NCBI GenBank assembly: GCA_002343185.1
Contig: DDRT01000004.1
Span: forward strand, 62,535-113,661
Length of the DNA: 51,127 bases
DNA from: Deltaproteobacteria bacterium UBA2409
GTDB taxonomy: Bacteria; Bdellovibrionota_C; UBA2361; DDRT01
Reading direction: 5' to 3'
Shown here: positions 25,890 through 34,757 of the stretch, piece by piece
Position numbering within the stretch: position 1 is the stretch's first letter
How the letters are laid out: the number at the start of each line of letters is the position of its first letter
Notes under the pieces: model-generated
Seen by the model: only the letters and a program-made list of their open reading frames with translations
Told to the model about the DNA's origin: nothing
The model's database searches: none
Translations under genes and position numbers: made by a program

Positions 25890-28345
25890 GCCATATCTCC
25901 AAGCTTATCTCTGAAGATCTTTGCATTATGCCGTCCATCAACGGGAAATTCTTTAAAGAAGAAGAATGCTGATATTTTTTCAGTCAAACTATCCGACTTT
26001 GCAAGATTTTTTAGCTCCTCTCTAAAATTCCCCTCTTCCTCACCAGGGAAAGGCTCAATTGCAACCGCTACTGATTGTATTGATTTTGAGAATATAAGTG
26101 CCGATCTTCTCACTTTCGGATGCTGGTTGAAGATCTTCTCTACTGGCACAGAAAAATATACTCGCTCTTTGGTTTCTACAACATGAGAACTTCTGCCACA
26201 AAAATATAGAGCCCCATCTTTATCAAGATAACCACAATCGCCCATTGTATGCCAAAAGATATCACCATCTTGTATTTTTGAGGCTCTATTTGCATCAGGT
26301 CTGTTAAGATATCTGGGGCTCACTGTGGGGCCTGACACAAGAACATCCCCGATCTCGTATGGATCAAGTGGAGCTTTTGTCTTTCTGTCAACAATCTTTA
26401 TCTTCACTCCTGGTACAGCAAAACCTACATAAGTTCCTAGCTCACCTGAGTTTGCTCTTTCAAATTTTATCTGATCACACGTTGTAACAGGTAAGGCCTC
26501 AGTTGCCCCATAAGGTGTGAGCGCCTTTCCATTAGGAATACAGGACTGAACAAGACTTAACACTTTCTCTGAAACCGGTGCTCCGGCCATTAGTACTCTT
26601 TTTATAGATGGTAGTGTCTCGCTGTATCTTAAAAGATACTCACCTATCTTATTCCATAAAGTTGGCGAGCCAAATGAGGAATCAATGCTGAGGTCTTTTA
26701 TGACTTTTGTTATCAAATGAGGATCTAAAGAGATAGGTTTTGTATGATTCATCGGGACAAAAACACTTGTTCTTCCAAGAGCCACATTAAATATTGAAAA
26801 AACTGCTAAAAGTGGAAGATCCTTTTCCCTAGAATTCAGTGAAAAAACATCTTTAAAAAGAGGTAACTGCGCTTTTAGCATCTCATGAGTGAATATTACT
26901 CCTTTAGGAGTTCCAGTCGCTCCGGAGGTAAAAGCTATCATTACTGGAGCATCAGTTCTTGCTCCATCAAATTGAGCTGTGGAATAGGATCTTAGAACGC
27001 CTGTAGTAACTCCCAGACCAGGAAACCTGGAAGCCCAAAAAAATCTCTGAACACTTTTAAAAAGTCTTGGTTTTAAAAACTTAAGTAAAAATGCCTGCGG
27101 AGACCCGACCACAAAGTCTGGAGACAGATCAGCGATGCATTTAAAAAGATTCTCTTTTCCGACTCCAGGATCAACAAATACCGGAGTTGCTCCGTTTCCC
27201 ATAATTGCATATGTGAACGTTAGGAACTCTTCACCAGGAGGCACCAACATCAGAACTTTACTTCCTGGCACTACACCTTCATGTGTAAGTCCACGTCTAT
27301 ATTGCTGAACACGAGCGAAAAAATCTCTGAATGTTAAAGGAGAGTAGGAAACTCGATCCCACGATGGGCTTACTTCAACAGATACGTGATCATCAGGTAT
27401 CTCATTAACAAATCTGCCAAGAGCCTCATATAGAGGGTTCAAGCCAGCTCCTTCTACATCACTCACAACCTTTAGAGGTACAACAGGCTCATCCTGTAAA
27501 AATGCTCTTACTCTTGGAATTACATCATCTGGTGCATCCTCTAGTACTAAATGGGATGCATGAGGAATCTCGACAACCGCTGCATTTGGGAAGTGACTTC
27601 TAACATGATTCAACATTCCCCTATGGAAACATGGATCTCTTAATCCCCAAATCACAAGTACTGATTTATCTTTTAACTTATGAATATTCTCAGCAGTTTC
27701 TAGCATTGTTTTATAAGTTGGATGATCTGAATCGAAAGGAATATCTGAAACAAAATCCCAAATTGCTTTTCTTTCTTTCGAGGTTTTATATGGGAATCTG
27801 TATCCTTTAATTACCTCTGAACTTAAAGGGCGCACTACTCCCAGTCTTGTAGTTAGATCGATAAACTTGGTTGAGAATTTTGTAATGAATCTACCGATGA
27901 ATGGCCTAGCTGCTTGTTTTATGATCCTAGGTAAGCTCTCAGTTTCAGAAATGGTTGTGTTAAAATAGATAAGTTTCTCAACTCTTGAAGGATCATTTAG
28001 TGCTACTCCAGTACCAATTGCACCCCCCCAATCGTGCATAACAAGACTAAATTTTTTTATCCCCAAAATACCAATTAGCTCTTCAATATGTTTAACCCTG
28101 TCGGAGGCTCTGAATGTACGATCCGAAGGATGATCAGAGAGGCCTAACCCTATATGATCCGGGGCTATTACTCTAAAACTTGATGCTAGATCTGAGATAA
28201 GATTCCTGTAATAAAAGCTCCAGGTGGGATTACCATGGAGAAGTATCACAACAGATCCTGCGCCTTCATCGATGTAATGCATCTTATTGCCATCGATGAG
28301 GGTAAAATTTGACCTGAATGGATATAAAGAGCCTAGCTCACTCAC
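25886..28345 (-). CDS. oleBC: OleBC fusion: beta-lactone decarboxylase + beta-lactone synthetase
   Basis: Two fused enzymes of about 819 residues. Residues 1-285 are an alpha/beta hydrolase like haloalkane dehalogenases: HGNPTWSFYYRNL, nucleophile Asp in MHDWGGAIG and catalytic His in HASHLVLEDAP. This is OleB, which decarboxylates the beta-lactone to a cis-olefin. Residues ~310-819 are an AMP-forming ligase: IAFTSGATGTPKGVIFTHEM and the later GELGTYVGFAVPG; this is OleC. The GTG start overlaps the oleA stop (GTGA); a TTG 9 nt upstream is the alternative. OleBC fusions are known mainly from actinobacteria; here it is in a Gram-negative context. Confidence 0.9.
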   Translation of the reverse strand: MSELGSLYPFRSNFTLIDGNKMHYIDEGAGSVVILLHGNPTWSFYYRNLISDLASSFRVIAPDHIGLGLSDHPSDRTFRASDRVKHIEELIGILGIKKFSLVMHDWGGAIGTGVALNDPSRVEKLIYFNTTISETESLPRIIKQAARPFIGRFITKFSTKFIDLTTRLGVVRPLSSEVIKGYRFPYKTSKERKAIWDFVSDIPFDSDHPTYKTMLETAENIHKLKDKSVLVIWGLRDPCFHRGMLNHVRSHFPNAAVVEIPHASHLVLEDAPDDVIPRVRAFLQDEPVVPLKVVSDVEGAGLNPLYEALGRFVNEIPDDHVSVEVSPSWDRVSYSPLTFRDFFARVQQYRRGLTHEGVVPGSKVLMLVPPGEEFLTFTYAIMGNGATPVFVDPGVGKENLFKCIADLSPDFVVGSPQAFLLKFLKPRLFKSVQRFFWASRFPGLGVTTGVLRSYSTAQFDGARTDAPVMIAFTSGATGTPKGVIFTHEMLKAQLPLFKDVFSLNSREKDLPLLAVFSIFNVALGRTSVFVPMNHTKPISLDPHLITKVIKDLSIDSSFGSPTLWNKIGEYLLRYSETLPSIKRVLMAGAPVSEKVLSLVQSCIPNGKALTPYGATEALPVTTCDQIKFERANSGELGTYVGFAVPGVKIKIVDRKTKAPLDPYEIGDVLVSGPTVSPRYLNRPDANRASKIQDGDIFWHTMGDCGYLDKDGALYFCGRSSHVVETKERVYFSVPVEKIFNQHPKVRRSALIFSKSIQSVAVAIEPFPGEEEGNFREELKNLAKSDSLTEKISAFFFFKEFPVDGRHNAKIFRDKLGDMA

Positions 28346-29439
28346 CAAACCCAAGCCGTAAAAACTGTGTTTAGTCCGCTTCCAAATCCCATTGTAATAA
28401 CTTTATCACCTTTATTTATTGGTTTCGCCTCTGCACCAACAAACAAAGCGGAAGGAAGAGCGCTCGTGACCATATTTCCGTAGTCTTTGTAGATATTAAA
28501 CTCTTTAGACATATCCAAGCCTATCTCTTTATAGAAGGCTTCATTGACCTGTCTACCTACCTGATGACAGAAAACATGATCCACGGAGTCTCTATTCCAA
28601 TCGATTAATTGCTGCATGTCTCTCCAAGCAGCACCGCCCACCTTTGAAGCTGAAGTTATGAGTTTACTAGCTTCAGTAAACATTAAGGGGTGAGCACTCA
28701 ATTCCTCAACTGACATCTTTGTAAAGTCTAAATCTTTGTAATCAGCAACACTAAAATCTCCATTGCCTTCACAAAGATCGCTATATTGCGATTCAGTTCT
28801 TGAGATCATAGCAACTGGTCTAGGTGCCTCAGGGGCATATTTTTCATGACAAACAACTGCTGCAACACCACCGCACCCAAGGGTAAGAACCGGGAGGAGT
28901 TTCAATAAGGAATCCCTATCAATATCCGGCCTTCTAAGAAGACTCTCCATTGTGTTTTCGAAAATATTAGTGACTGTCTCACCAGAAACTATTAATCCAG
29001 CTTCGATTTGTCCTGCATCGATCATGGTTCCCAGTATAGAGAGCGAATTAGAGAAACCTAAGCAAGCATTTGTTATATCAAATGCAACTGTTCTAGGAGA
29101 AAATCCCAAAGCCTTATGAACAACTGTAGATGTTGCTGGCTCAAAATAGTCTCTGCTTACGGAGCAGTTGATAATCACACCAATTTTTTCACGTGGAACT
29201 TTAGTTTGCGCCAACGCTACTTCTGCTGCCTCAAGAGCAATCTGGGATGGAAGTACAGTTCTTGGCCAAAAGCGTCTAGAAACTATCCCACTTAATCTTT
29301 CAAGAGTTCCGATTGGAACTCCAAGTCGTGTTAAAAGAGGTGCGAGTTTATCCTCAATCTGTGATGAGGTTACCTCTTCTGGGCCAACGGATCTTGCGTA
29401 GGATTCGAGCCTAACGGACTTAAATTTCTGATTAAACAC
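28342..29439 (-). CDS. oleA: OleA: thiolase-fold head-to-head acyl condensation enzyme
   Basis: Joins two fatty acyl-CoAs by non-decarboxylative Claisen condensation, the first step of long-chain olefin synthesis. The thiolase-fold protein of 365 residues has the active-site Cys in DITNACLGFSNS, His in FCHQVGRQVNEAF and Asn in GFGSGLNTVF. The NCSVSRDYFEPATSTVVHK segment is OleA-like rather than FabH-like. The start is a GTG with a weak Shine-Dalgarno. It heads oleA-oleBC-oleD-ligase. A palindrome identical to one upstream of the IclR gene lies 21 nt upstream. Confidence 0.92.
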   Translation of the reverse strand: MFNQKFKSVRLESYARSVGPEEVTSSQIEDKLAPLLTRLGVPIGTLERLSGIVSRRFWPRTVLPSQIALEAAEVALAQTKVPREKIGVIINCSVSRDYFEPATSTVVHKALGFSPRTVAFDITNACLGFSNSLSILGTMIDAGQIEAGLIVSGETVTNIFENTMESLLRRPDIDRDSLLKLLPVLTLGCGGVAAVVCHEKYAPEAPRPVAMISRTESQYSDLCEGNGDFSVADYKDLDFTKMSVEELSAHPLMFTEASKLITSASKVGGAAWRDMQQLIDWNRDSVDHVFCHQVGRQVNEAFYKEIGLDMSKEFNIYKDYGNMVTSALPSALFVGAEAKPINKGDKVITMGFGSGLNTVFTAWVW

Positions 29440-29459
29440 AACTGTAGCACTTTACACTA

Positions 29460-29470
29460 TAACGGGGTTA
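29460..29470. promoter_or_regulatory. Candidate operator upstream of oleA
   Basis: TAACGGGGTTA, identical to 940-950 upstream of the IclR gene. It is 21 nt upstream of the oleA start, where an operator would block transcription or early elongation. No convincing -35/-10 pair was found beside it. Confidence 0.35.
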
Positions 29471-29534
29471 CTGCTCAAGGCTGATAGCAAGCAAACAAAT
29501 GCTAGCAACTGACCGCTCTACATATTCCTTAACC

Positions 29535-29572
29535 GTGACCTTGGCCTTGAGCGTGAGCTAAATTAAGGTCAC
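29535..29572. other. Intergenic hairpin between PPIase and oleA
   Basis: GTGACCTT (29535-29542) and AAGGTCAC (29565-29572) are perfectly complementary. No T-run follows on the minus strand, so it is not a standard Rho-independent terminator, but it may stop or protect transcripts ending after the PPIase gene. Confidence 0.4.
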
Positions 29573-29647
29573 ACCCATGGTCAAGGGACCAGCTATTGTT
29601 AACTTTTGAATTGACAAAAAAATCTAAAAATTAAACCAGACCAGTCA

Positions 29648-30628
29648 TTACGATTTAACAATCTGAGCCTCAGCTCGAAGCTTCTCAAGAAGCTGCTGAA
29701 CAAGGGTCTCTTCTTTGCCCTGCTTAACTCTTGCTTCCACCTTGTCTTTTACTTTTTCAAGCTCTGGAGCCTGAGCCGACTTCTTCTCCTCAACTTTGAT
29801 TAGATGAAATCCAAACTGTGTCTGAACAGGTTCACTTACCTTACCAATTGGAGTTGAAAATGCTACCTCACTAAACTCTGGCACCATCTGCTCTTTAACA
29901 AAGAACCCTAAGTCACCACCCTGCTCCTTAGATGGGCAATCAGAGATCCTTTTTGCCGCATCCTCAAAAGATTCCTTCCCTGAGCTAATCGAGGTTTGTA
30001 CTTCTTTAATCTTTTCCTTAGCAGCTCCCTCAGTCGTTCCAGGCTTTACGGAAACAAGAATATGTCTGGCTCTAACTTGCTCTGGCTCACCATACTGAGC
30101 TTTATGAGCTGCAAACTCCTCTTCTAGCTCTTTTTGAGACACTTTAATTTTATCAGAAACTTCTATCTTTAAGAATTTTTTTACTGCCATATCTTCTCTG
30201 ATCCCAGCTTTAAATTCCTCAAAAGGAACTCCAGCATTTGAAAGAACTTTTTTAAGATTCTCCTCTCCTCCGTACATAGCTAAGTATGACTTAACACCTT
30301 CATCTGCTTCAGAGTCTGAAATTGGAGAGGTTTTTTTTGCAGCTTGAAGCATTAGCTTTCTATCAATAAGAAAAGTAACTACCTGTTCGCGAATCTGCTT
30401 TTCTCTTTCAGCTGGATTTGAAGCTTGCGCTACTGCCTGCTTGATTGAAGGATCTCTTTTTAGAAAATTATCAACCTCAACGGAGGTGATATTTTCTCCA
30501 TTTACAGATGCTACAGTCGTGATTGGTTTTTCTTCTTCCATTTTTGAAGCCTTAGGTTCGGGGTTACTCTCTGTTTTTTGATTTTGACATCCTAAAATAA
30601 AGACTAGCACAATAATCAGATTACGCAT
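29648..30628 (-). CDS. Parvulin-type peptidyl-prolyl isomerase lipoprotein
   Basis: A 326-residue protein with a lipoprotein signal (MRNLIIVLVFILGCQNQ). An N-terminal SurA/PrsA-like chaperone region is followed by a rotamase domain from about residue 180: RARHILVSV, FEDAAKRISDCPSKEQGGDLGFF and TQFGFHLIKVEEKK. It is probably an extracytoplasmic foldase at the outer or inner membrane. It overlaps the kinase gene upstream by 8 bp. Confidence 0.92.
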   Translation of the reverse strand: MRNLIIVLVFILGCQNQKTESNPEPKASKMEEEKPITTVASVNGENITSVEVDNFLKRDPSIKQAVAQASNPAEREKQIREQVVTFLIDRKLMLQAAKKTSPISDSEADEGVKSYLAMYGGEENLKKVLSNAGVPFEEFKAGIREDMAVKKFLKIEVSDKIKVSQKELEEEFAAHKAQYGEPEQVRARHILVSVKPGTTEGAAKEKIKEVQTSISSGKESFEDAAKRISDCPSKEQGGDLGFFVKEQMVPEFSEVAFSTPIGKVSEPVQTQFGFHLIKVEEKKSAQAPELEKVKDKVEARVKQGKEETLVQQLLEKLRAEAQIVKS

Positions 30629-31583
30629 TTTTAATCTCCCTTAATAAACTCTCACTCTTTTCAAGCCACATCTTTGCACGTGCTATCTGCGCTTCAGCAC
30701 GTTTTAAGTTCTGCTTAGGATAATGAGTTGTAAAATATATATCCCCGGATAAATAGTCCGCAAGGAATCTTACCCCAAGTGTCCATGAAACGACAAATGG
30801 GGAAAGAGCCAAGAATTTAGGGTCAAAATCAACTCCAGAGCTAATAAATCCTGATATACAAGCAGCTACAAGTGAAGCTTGAGCCTCTGAAAACTGATCT
30901 TCGGCTCCCGTAGTTCCTACACTCCTCAACAAATCACCAAAATCTATCTCAACTGACCCAGGCTGGATTAGATCCAGATCAATTATTGCTTTGGCCTCTT
31001 CTCCTATAAAAAGGATGTTGGTGAGCTTAAGGTCATTGTGAGTGATTGAGGAAGGTTTTCTTTCTAAGCTAAGGGCTATACTTTTAAGTGTATCAATCTC
31101 TGAAAATAGTTTTTTAGTCTCTTCGGTAGATTTTGGAAGCGCCTTGTACCGGAAGCTAGGAGAATGAAAGTTCTCAATTATAAATGGATACTCTGATTCT
31201 TTAGCGAGTGTCTTCAAGAAAGAACCTGAGATACGCCCCGCTTCAAAGGCCACTTTTTCTGAGATGCATATCTCTGAGGTTGTGGAATTTTCAAGGTACT
31301 CGCAAATTCTCCAATTATCCTCAAAAAAAATTCCACCCTTTCTGTTCATAAAAAAAGGTAGAGTGAAGATCTGGTTCTGCTCAAGGACTTTAAGCGATCT
31401 TAGATAGTTCTTTTCTACAAGGTCTTTTCTTTTAAAGACTGATGAATTGAATTGTTGAAAGATTAAGCTTTTACCATCAGATCTCTTAACCCTGTAGGTT
31501 TTATGAATATGGCCACCAGTTAATAGCTGTAACTCAGTATAATCACCTGGGTAGATTTTTATAGCTTGTGCTAAAGTTAGCAT
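30621..31583 (-). CDS. Aminoglycoside-phosphotransferase-like kinase
   Basis: A 320-residue protein with the APH/choline-kinase fold. The glycine-rich start TGGHIHKTYRVK, the catalytic loop SITHNDLKLTNILF (HxDxxxxN) and the metal-binding AIIDLDLIQPGSVEIDFGDLLR are all present. It resembles N-acetylhexosamine-kinase-like members of the family. The substrate cannot be told from sequence alone. Its start is only 18 bp from the divergent 31602 gene, leaving no room for ordinary promoters between them. Confidence 0.8.
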   Translation of the reverse strand: MLTLAQAIKIYPGDYTELQLLTGGHIHKTYRVKRSDGKSLIFQQFNSSVFKRKDLVEKNYLRSLKVLEQNQIFTLPFFMNRKGGIFFEDNWRICEYLENSTTSEICISEKVAFEAGRISGSFLKTLAKESEYPFIIENFHSPSFRYKALPKSTEETKKLFSEIDTLKSIALSLERKPSSITHNDLKLTNILFIGEEAKAIIDLDLIQPGSVEIDFGDLLRSVGTTGAEDQFSEAQASLVAACISGFISSGVDFDPKFLALSPFVVSWTLGVRFLADYLSGDIYFTTHYPKQNLKRAEAQIARAKMWLEKSESLLREIKNA

Positions 31584-31601
31584 GCCCTTACCCTTCTTCT
31601 C

Positions 31602-31814
31602 ATGGGAAAATTTGTTCTCCTCGCTAAAACCCCTAATCGAGACGCTGCACGTAGTCTATGTCATCTAATCGAAGAGCTAAATATCCCTGTTTTAATGACC
31701 CACTCTGAGAACGATTTCTCAGTATTTGTTCCTGCCGATGAATCAGGAAGGCTAAGAGAGAGAACCTTATTCGGACAAAAAGTTCATCAGGATAGACTTG
31801 TAGTTAATGGATAG
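31602..31814 (+). CDS. DUF2007-like small protein
   Basis: A 70-residue protein (MGKFVLLAKTPNRDAARSL...) with the beta-alpha-beta pattern of DUF2007 'putative signal-transducing' proteins: an N-terminal strand, the helix RDAARSLCHLIEELNI, then strands. It is followed after 18 bp by glyS and is probably co-transcribed with it. It has no clear Shine-Dalgarno and may be leaderless or translated from an upstream mRNA. Confidence 0.6.
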   Translation: MGKFVLLAKTPNRDAARSLCHLIEELNIPVLMTHSENDFSVFVPADESGRLRERTLFGQKVHQDRLVVNG

Positions 31815-31832
31815 GTAAGATCTGTTTTGTTT

Positions 31833-33326
31833 ATGGATCTCCTAAGCACAATTGTTTCTCTATGTAAAAGACGTGGATTTATATTCCAGAGTAGTGAAAT
31901 TTATGGTGGATTAAAAAGTGCTTACGATTACGGCCCCCTTGGTACTGAACTAAAAAGAAACATTGCAAACGAATGGTGGCGCTCCATGGTGCACACTAGA
32001 GAGGATATTGTTGGGATCGATAGCTCCATTATGATGCATTCTGATGTCTGGAAGGCTAGTGGTCACCTTTCAGGTTTTAGCGACCCTCTGGTTGATTGCA
32101 GAAACTGTAAAGAGAGGTTCAGAGCTGATAAGGCTCCAAAAAAATCACCTGGAGAAAAGATAAGCTATAAAAAACTAACTGGTGAGAATATTACTACTGA
32201 GGTTGGAGCTTGTGGTTATGTTTGTCCTGTTTGTGGATCAAATGATCTTTCTGATGAAAGACAGTTTAATTTGATGTTTAAAACAAGTGTAGGCCCAGTT
32301 GATCCATTAGACGAAGCGGTCGCTGCTATTGAAGGGAAAAATCTCTCCAAAAAAGAATTAAGAGGTATTTTAGAAGAAGTTACTAGAAAATCTGCTGTAT
32401 ATCTTAGGCCAGAAACGGCTCAAGGGATGTTTGTTCAGTTTCTGAACGTTCAAGGTAGTATGTCGATGAAGGTTCCCTTTGGAATCGCTCAGATTGGAAA
32501 ATCATTCAGAAACGAAGTAACCACCGAGAAGTTTATATTCAGAACAGTTGAGTTTGAGCAGATGGAGATGGAATTTTTCTGTGAGCCAGGGACACAGATT
32601 GAGTGGCATAAATACTGGGTTACAGAAAGACTAAACTGGTGGAGGAAATTTTCTAACAATCCAAATTCTTTTAAGGCAAGAGAATACGAAAAGTCAGAGC
32701 TCGCTCACTATGCAGATGCCTGTGTTGATATTGAGTTTGAGTACCCATGGGGATTTGATGAGCTTGAAGGAGTTGCTTCTCGGACAAGCTACGATCTAAC
32801 AAAGCATGCTGAAAGCTCTGGAGTAAAGCTACAATACTTTGATCAGCAAAAGATTGATCCAGAAACAGGAAAAGCTGGGCTACGCTACGTCCCATACGTT
32901 ATTGAGCCTGCTGCCGGTCTTACAAGAGCAGTTTTGGCATTTCTTTGTGATGCATATACAGAAAGCGAAGGTACAACTGCTGAAGGTGAGGATAAAAAAA
33001 GAGTTTTCTTAAAACTTCACCCAAGACTAGCTCCTATTAAATGCGCAATTCTTCCACTTGTAAAAAAAGACGGTCTTCCAGAAATTGCTAGATCCCTTGT
33101 TGATAAGCTTTTAGGTAAGGGAATCAGCGTTAAATACGATGAGCAGCAAAGTATAGGAAAAAGATATTCAAAACATGACGAAATTGGAACGCCGTTTTGC
33201 GTAACAGTTGATTATGAAACTAAAGAAAATGATACAGTCACCCTTAGAGATCGGGATACAACTGCTCAGGAACGGTTAAAAACAGACCTAGCTTTGGAAA
33301 GAATAGAGAAGAGTTTGTTGTCCTAG
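31833..33326 (+). CDS. glyS: Glycyl-tRNA synthetase, class II homodimeric type
   Basis: A 497-residue enzyme of the single-chain (alpha2) type rather than the alpha2beta2 GlyQ/GlyS type. Class-II motif 2 reads GIAQIGKSFRNEVTTEKFIFRT, and motif 3 is VIEPAAGLTRAVLAFL. A zinc-binding insertion is present (CRNCKERFRADK ... CGYVCPVCGSNDL). The C-terminal anticodon-binding domain follows. The ATG at 31833 (MDLLSTIVSLCKRRGF) is preferred over a TTG 6 nt upstream. It is the only tRNA synthetase in the window. Confidence 0.96.
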   Translation: MDLLSTIVSLCKRRGFIFQSSEIYGGLKSAYDYGPLGTELKRNIANEWWRSMVHTREDIVGIDSSIMMHSDVWKASGHLSGFSDPLVDCRNCKERFRADKAPKKSPGEKISYKKLTGENITTEVGACGYVCPVCGSNDLSDERQFNLMFKTSVGPVDPLDEAVAAIEGKNLSKKELRGILEEVTRKSAVYLRPETAQGMFVQFLNVQGSMSMKVPFGIAQIGKSFRNEVTTEKFIFRTVEFEQMEMEFFCEPGTQIEWHKYWVTERLNWWRKFSNNPNSFKAREYEKSELAHYADACVDIEFEYPWGFDELEGVASRTSYDLTKHAESSGVKLQYFDQQKIDPETGKAGLRYVPYVIEPAAGLTRAVLAFLCDAYTESEGTTAEGEDKKRVFLKLHPRLAPIKCAILPLVKKDGLPEIARSLVDKLLGKGISVKYDEQQSIGKRYSKHDEIGTPFCVTVDYETKENDTVTLRDRDTTAQERLKTDLALERIEKSLLS

Positions 33327-33404
33327 GTAGAACGCGGTTTAAGGCTTTATCTCTCCTGATTCGTATTAAAGCTCCATCATGATATTGTCGACTAAGGATC
33401 TAGT

Positions 33405-34100
33405 ATGTCATCAGTTAATCTACAAAGTCTTGTTATTGATAATGAAGCAACAAGCAGAAATCGCTTAAAGCAAGCAATGATGGCTTTTCCACTTTTTGGA
33501 AAAAGTATTCAAAGTTTTTCATTTGCCGACGCTCAATCTCGAATGATTGAGTTAGAACATGTTGATGTTGTGTTCATCTCTGACAAGTTTGACGGGCATG
33601 AACGATCTAAATTTATTGACGATCTTAAAAAAGTAGAGCGCTCTCAAGATGCAGCCTTCGTATTAATAACATCATCTAAAAATTCTGGTAACCTTGCAGA
33701 AAGTTTTCTCAATGGAGCAGACGGTGTATTAAGTGAACCATTCTCCGCTGACAACTTAAAAGAGATAACCCAACTTGCTGAAGCTGTAAAAAAGCAACGT
33801 GAACGTGTTCGAGCTGAGCTTGGGATTCAACTTCTTGTAAAAGAGATAGTTGCCCAAGTTAATAACGTAGCCTCAGTGGCTGGATCTGGAATGGATCCAA
33901 CAAGACAGCTTTCAAAACTAAAAGAATTCTCCGATGAGCTCGATAAGCTTGAGCCAGAACTACAGACAAAATATCTAATGATGGTTTCTGAAGAATTCGA
34001 AAAGGCTCCCCCTACTGCCGCACCTAAGCTTAAAGAGGCATATAAAGGTATCAGCGACCGAGTTAAAAGACGGTTAGAGAAGAAGCTTACTAAGAATTAG
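33405..34100 (+). CDS. Pseudo-receiver domain protein with helical C-terminus
   Basis: Residues 1-125 follow the response-regulator receiver fold (LQSLVIDNEATSRNRL, VDVVFISDKFDG, FVLITSSKN, GADGVLSEPFS). Key residues are altered: the second acidic-pocket Asp is Asn, the phospho-acceptor position aligns with Ser (next to an Asp), and the conserved Lys before Pro is Glu. It is therefore unlikely to be phosphorylated in the usual way. The remaining ~105 residues are helical and charged, with no known output domain. An AAGGA Shine-Dalgarno precedes the ATG. It follows glyS by 78 bp. Confidence 0.75.
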   Translation: MSSVNLQSLVIDNEATSRNRLKQAMMAFPLFGKSIQSFSFADAQSRMIELEHVDVVFISDKFDGHERSKFIDDLKKVERSQDAAFVLITSSKNSGNLAESFLNGADGVLSEPFSADNLKEITQLAEAVKKQRERVRAELGIQLLVKEIVAQVNNVASVAGSGMDPTRQLSKLKEFSDELDKLEPELQTKYLMMVSEEFEKAPPTAAPKLKEAYKGISDRVKRRLEKKLTKN

Positions 34101-34125
34101 CGTGTTCTAAAATCGGACAAAAAAG

Positions 34126-34157
34126 ACTAGCGTCAAAGAAAGCTAGATTTTTTAATT
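34126..34157 (+). terminator. Possible Rho-independent terminator
   Basis: CTAGC ... GCTAG, a 5-bp stem, followed directly by ATTTTTTAATTTT, 30 bp after the stop of the pseudo-receiver gene. The stem is short, so efficiency is doubtful. Confidence 0.4.
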
Positions 34158-34162
34158 TTCAA

Positions 34163-34255
34163 CACAGAGTACGCAGAGTTTCTCAGAGTGGATACTTGTG
34201 GATTCAACACAAAGTTATCGAAGTTTCACAGAGCAACCACTCTGCGTACTCTGTG
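34163..34255. repeat. Element with perfect 17-bp terminal inverted repeats
   Basis: CACAGAGTACGCAGAGT (34163-34179) and its exact complement ACTCTGCGTACTCTGTG (34239-34255) bound a 93-bp unit containing related internal words (CTCAGAG, CACAGAG). It lies between two convergent genes. It resembles the CACAGAG repeats at 8466 and 23691 in word composition but is a different element. Confidence 0.7.
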
Positions 34256-34288
34256 CTTTAACAGACACTCTCTATATTACAGCCTCAG

Positions 34289-34684
34289 TTAAGGCTTTCT
34301 TTGAGCAACTTTAACGAAACCAAGCTTTAGATTATGAAGCACCTCTTCTAAGAGCTGATCTTCTTCTTTTGAAAGGTTACCCTTTGTCTTCTTCTGAAGC
34401 ATTCCTAAGATCTCAATAGTCTGCTTTGCACCATCCAGATCAACAGGCACCGCTAAGCCACTTTGTGAGTCCATCTCTCCAAGCTGCATAAGGGTCTGGG
34501 TAGCAAGAGACATAATTAATGAACTAAACGATATTCCGTCCGCATCATCCATATTTACCTCATTTTTTTCAGTAGCTTTCTCTGGTTCATGGTTGACTAT
34601 TTGCTGCTCCTCGTCACCCCTTTCCTTACCCTGACTATCAAAGCGCCTTCTATCTATAATCCTAATCCCTGTCTCTTCGTCCAT
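34289..34684 (-). CDS. DUF1844-family protein
   Basis: Starting at the ATG giving MDEETGIRIIDRRRF, the protein has 131 residues. After a charged N-terminal half comes the DUF1844 pattern: FSSLIMSLATQTLMQLGE, a DL..AKQTIEILGML segment, and KTKGNLSKEEDQLLEEVLHNL. Function is unknown; family members are common in Deltaproteobacteria, Acidobacteria and Planctomycetes. The longer ORF upstream runs over the divergent MBL start and is not believed. The divergent starts are 73 bp apart. Confidence 0.8.
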   Translation of the reverse strand: MDEETGIRIIDRRRFDSQGKERGDEEQQIVNHEPEKATEKNEVNMDDADGISFSSLIMSLATQTLMQLGEMDSQSGLAVPVDLDGAKQTIEILGMLQKKTKGNLSKEEDQLLEEVLHNLKLGFVKVAQRKP

Positions 34685-34757
34685 GGTATGCAAATAACAC
34701 CTGAAGATCTGATTTTCAACCGCTATTTGCGCAGTCTTATTAAAAGGATAAACTAAA

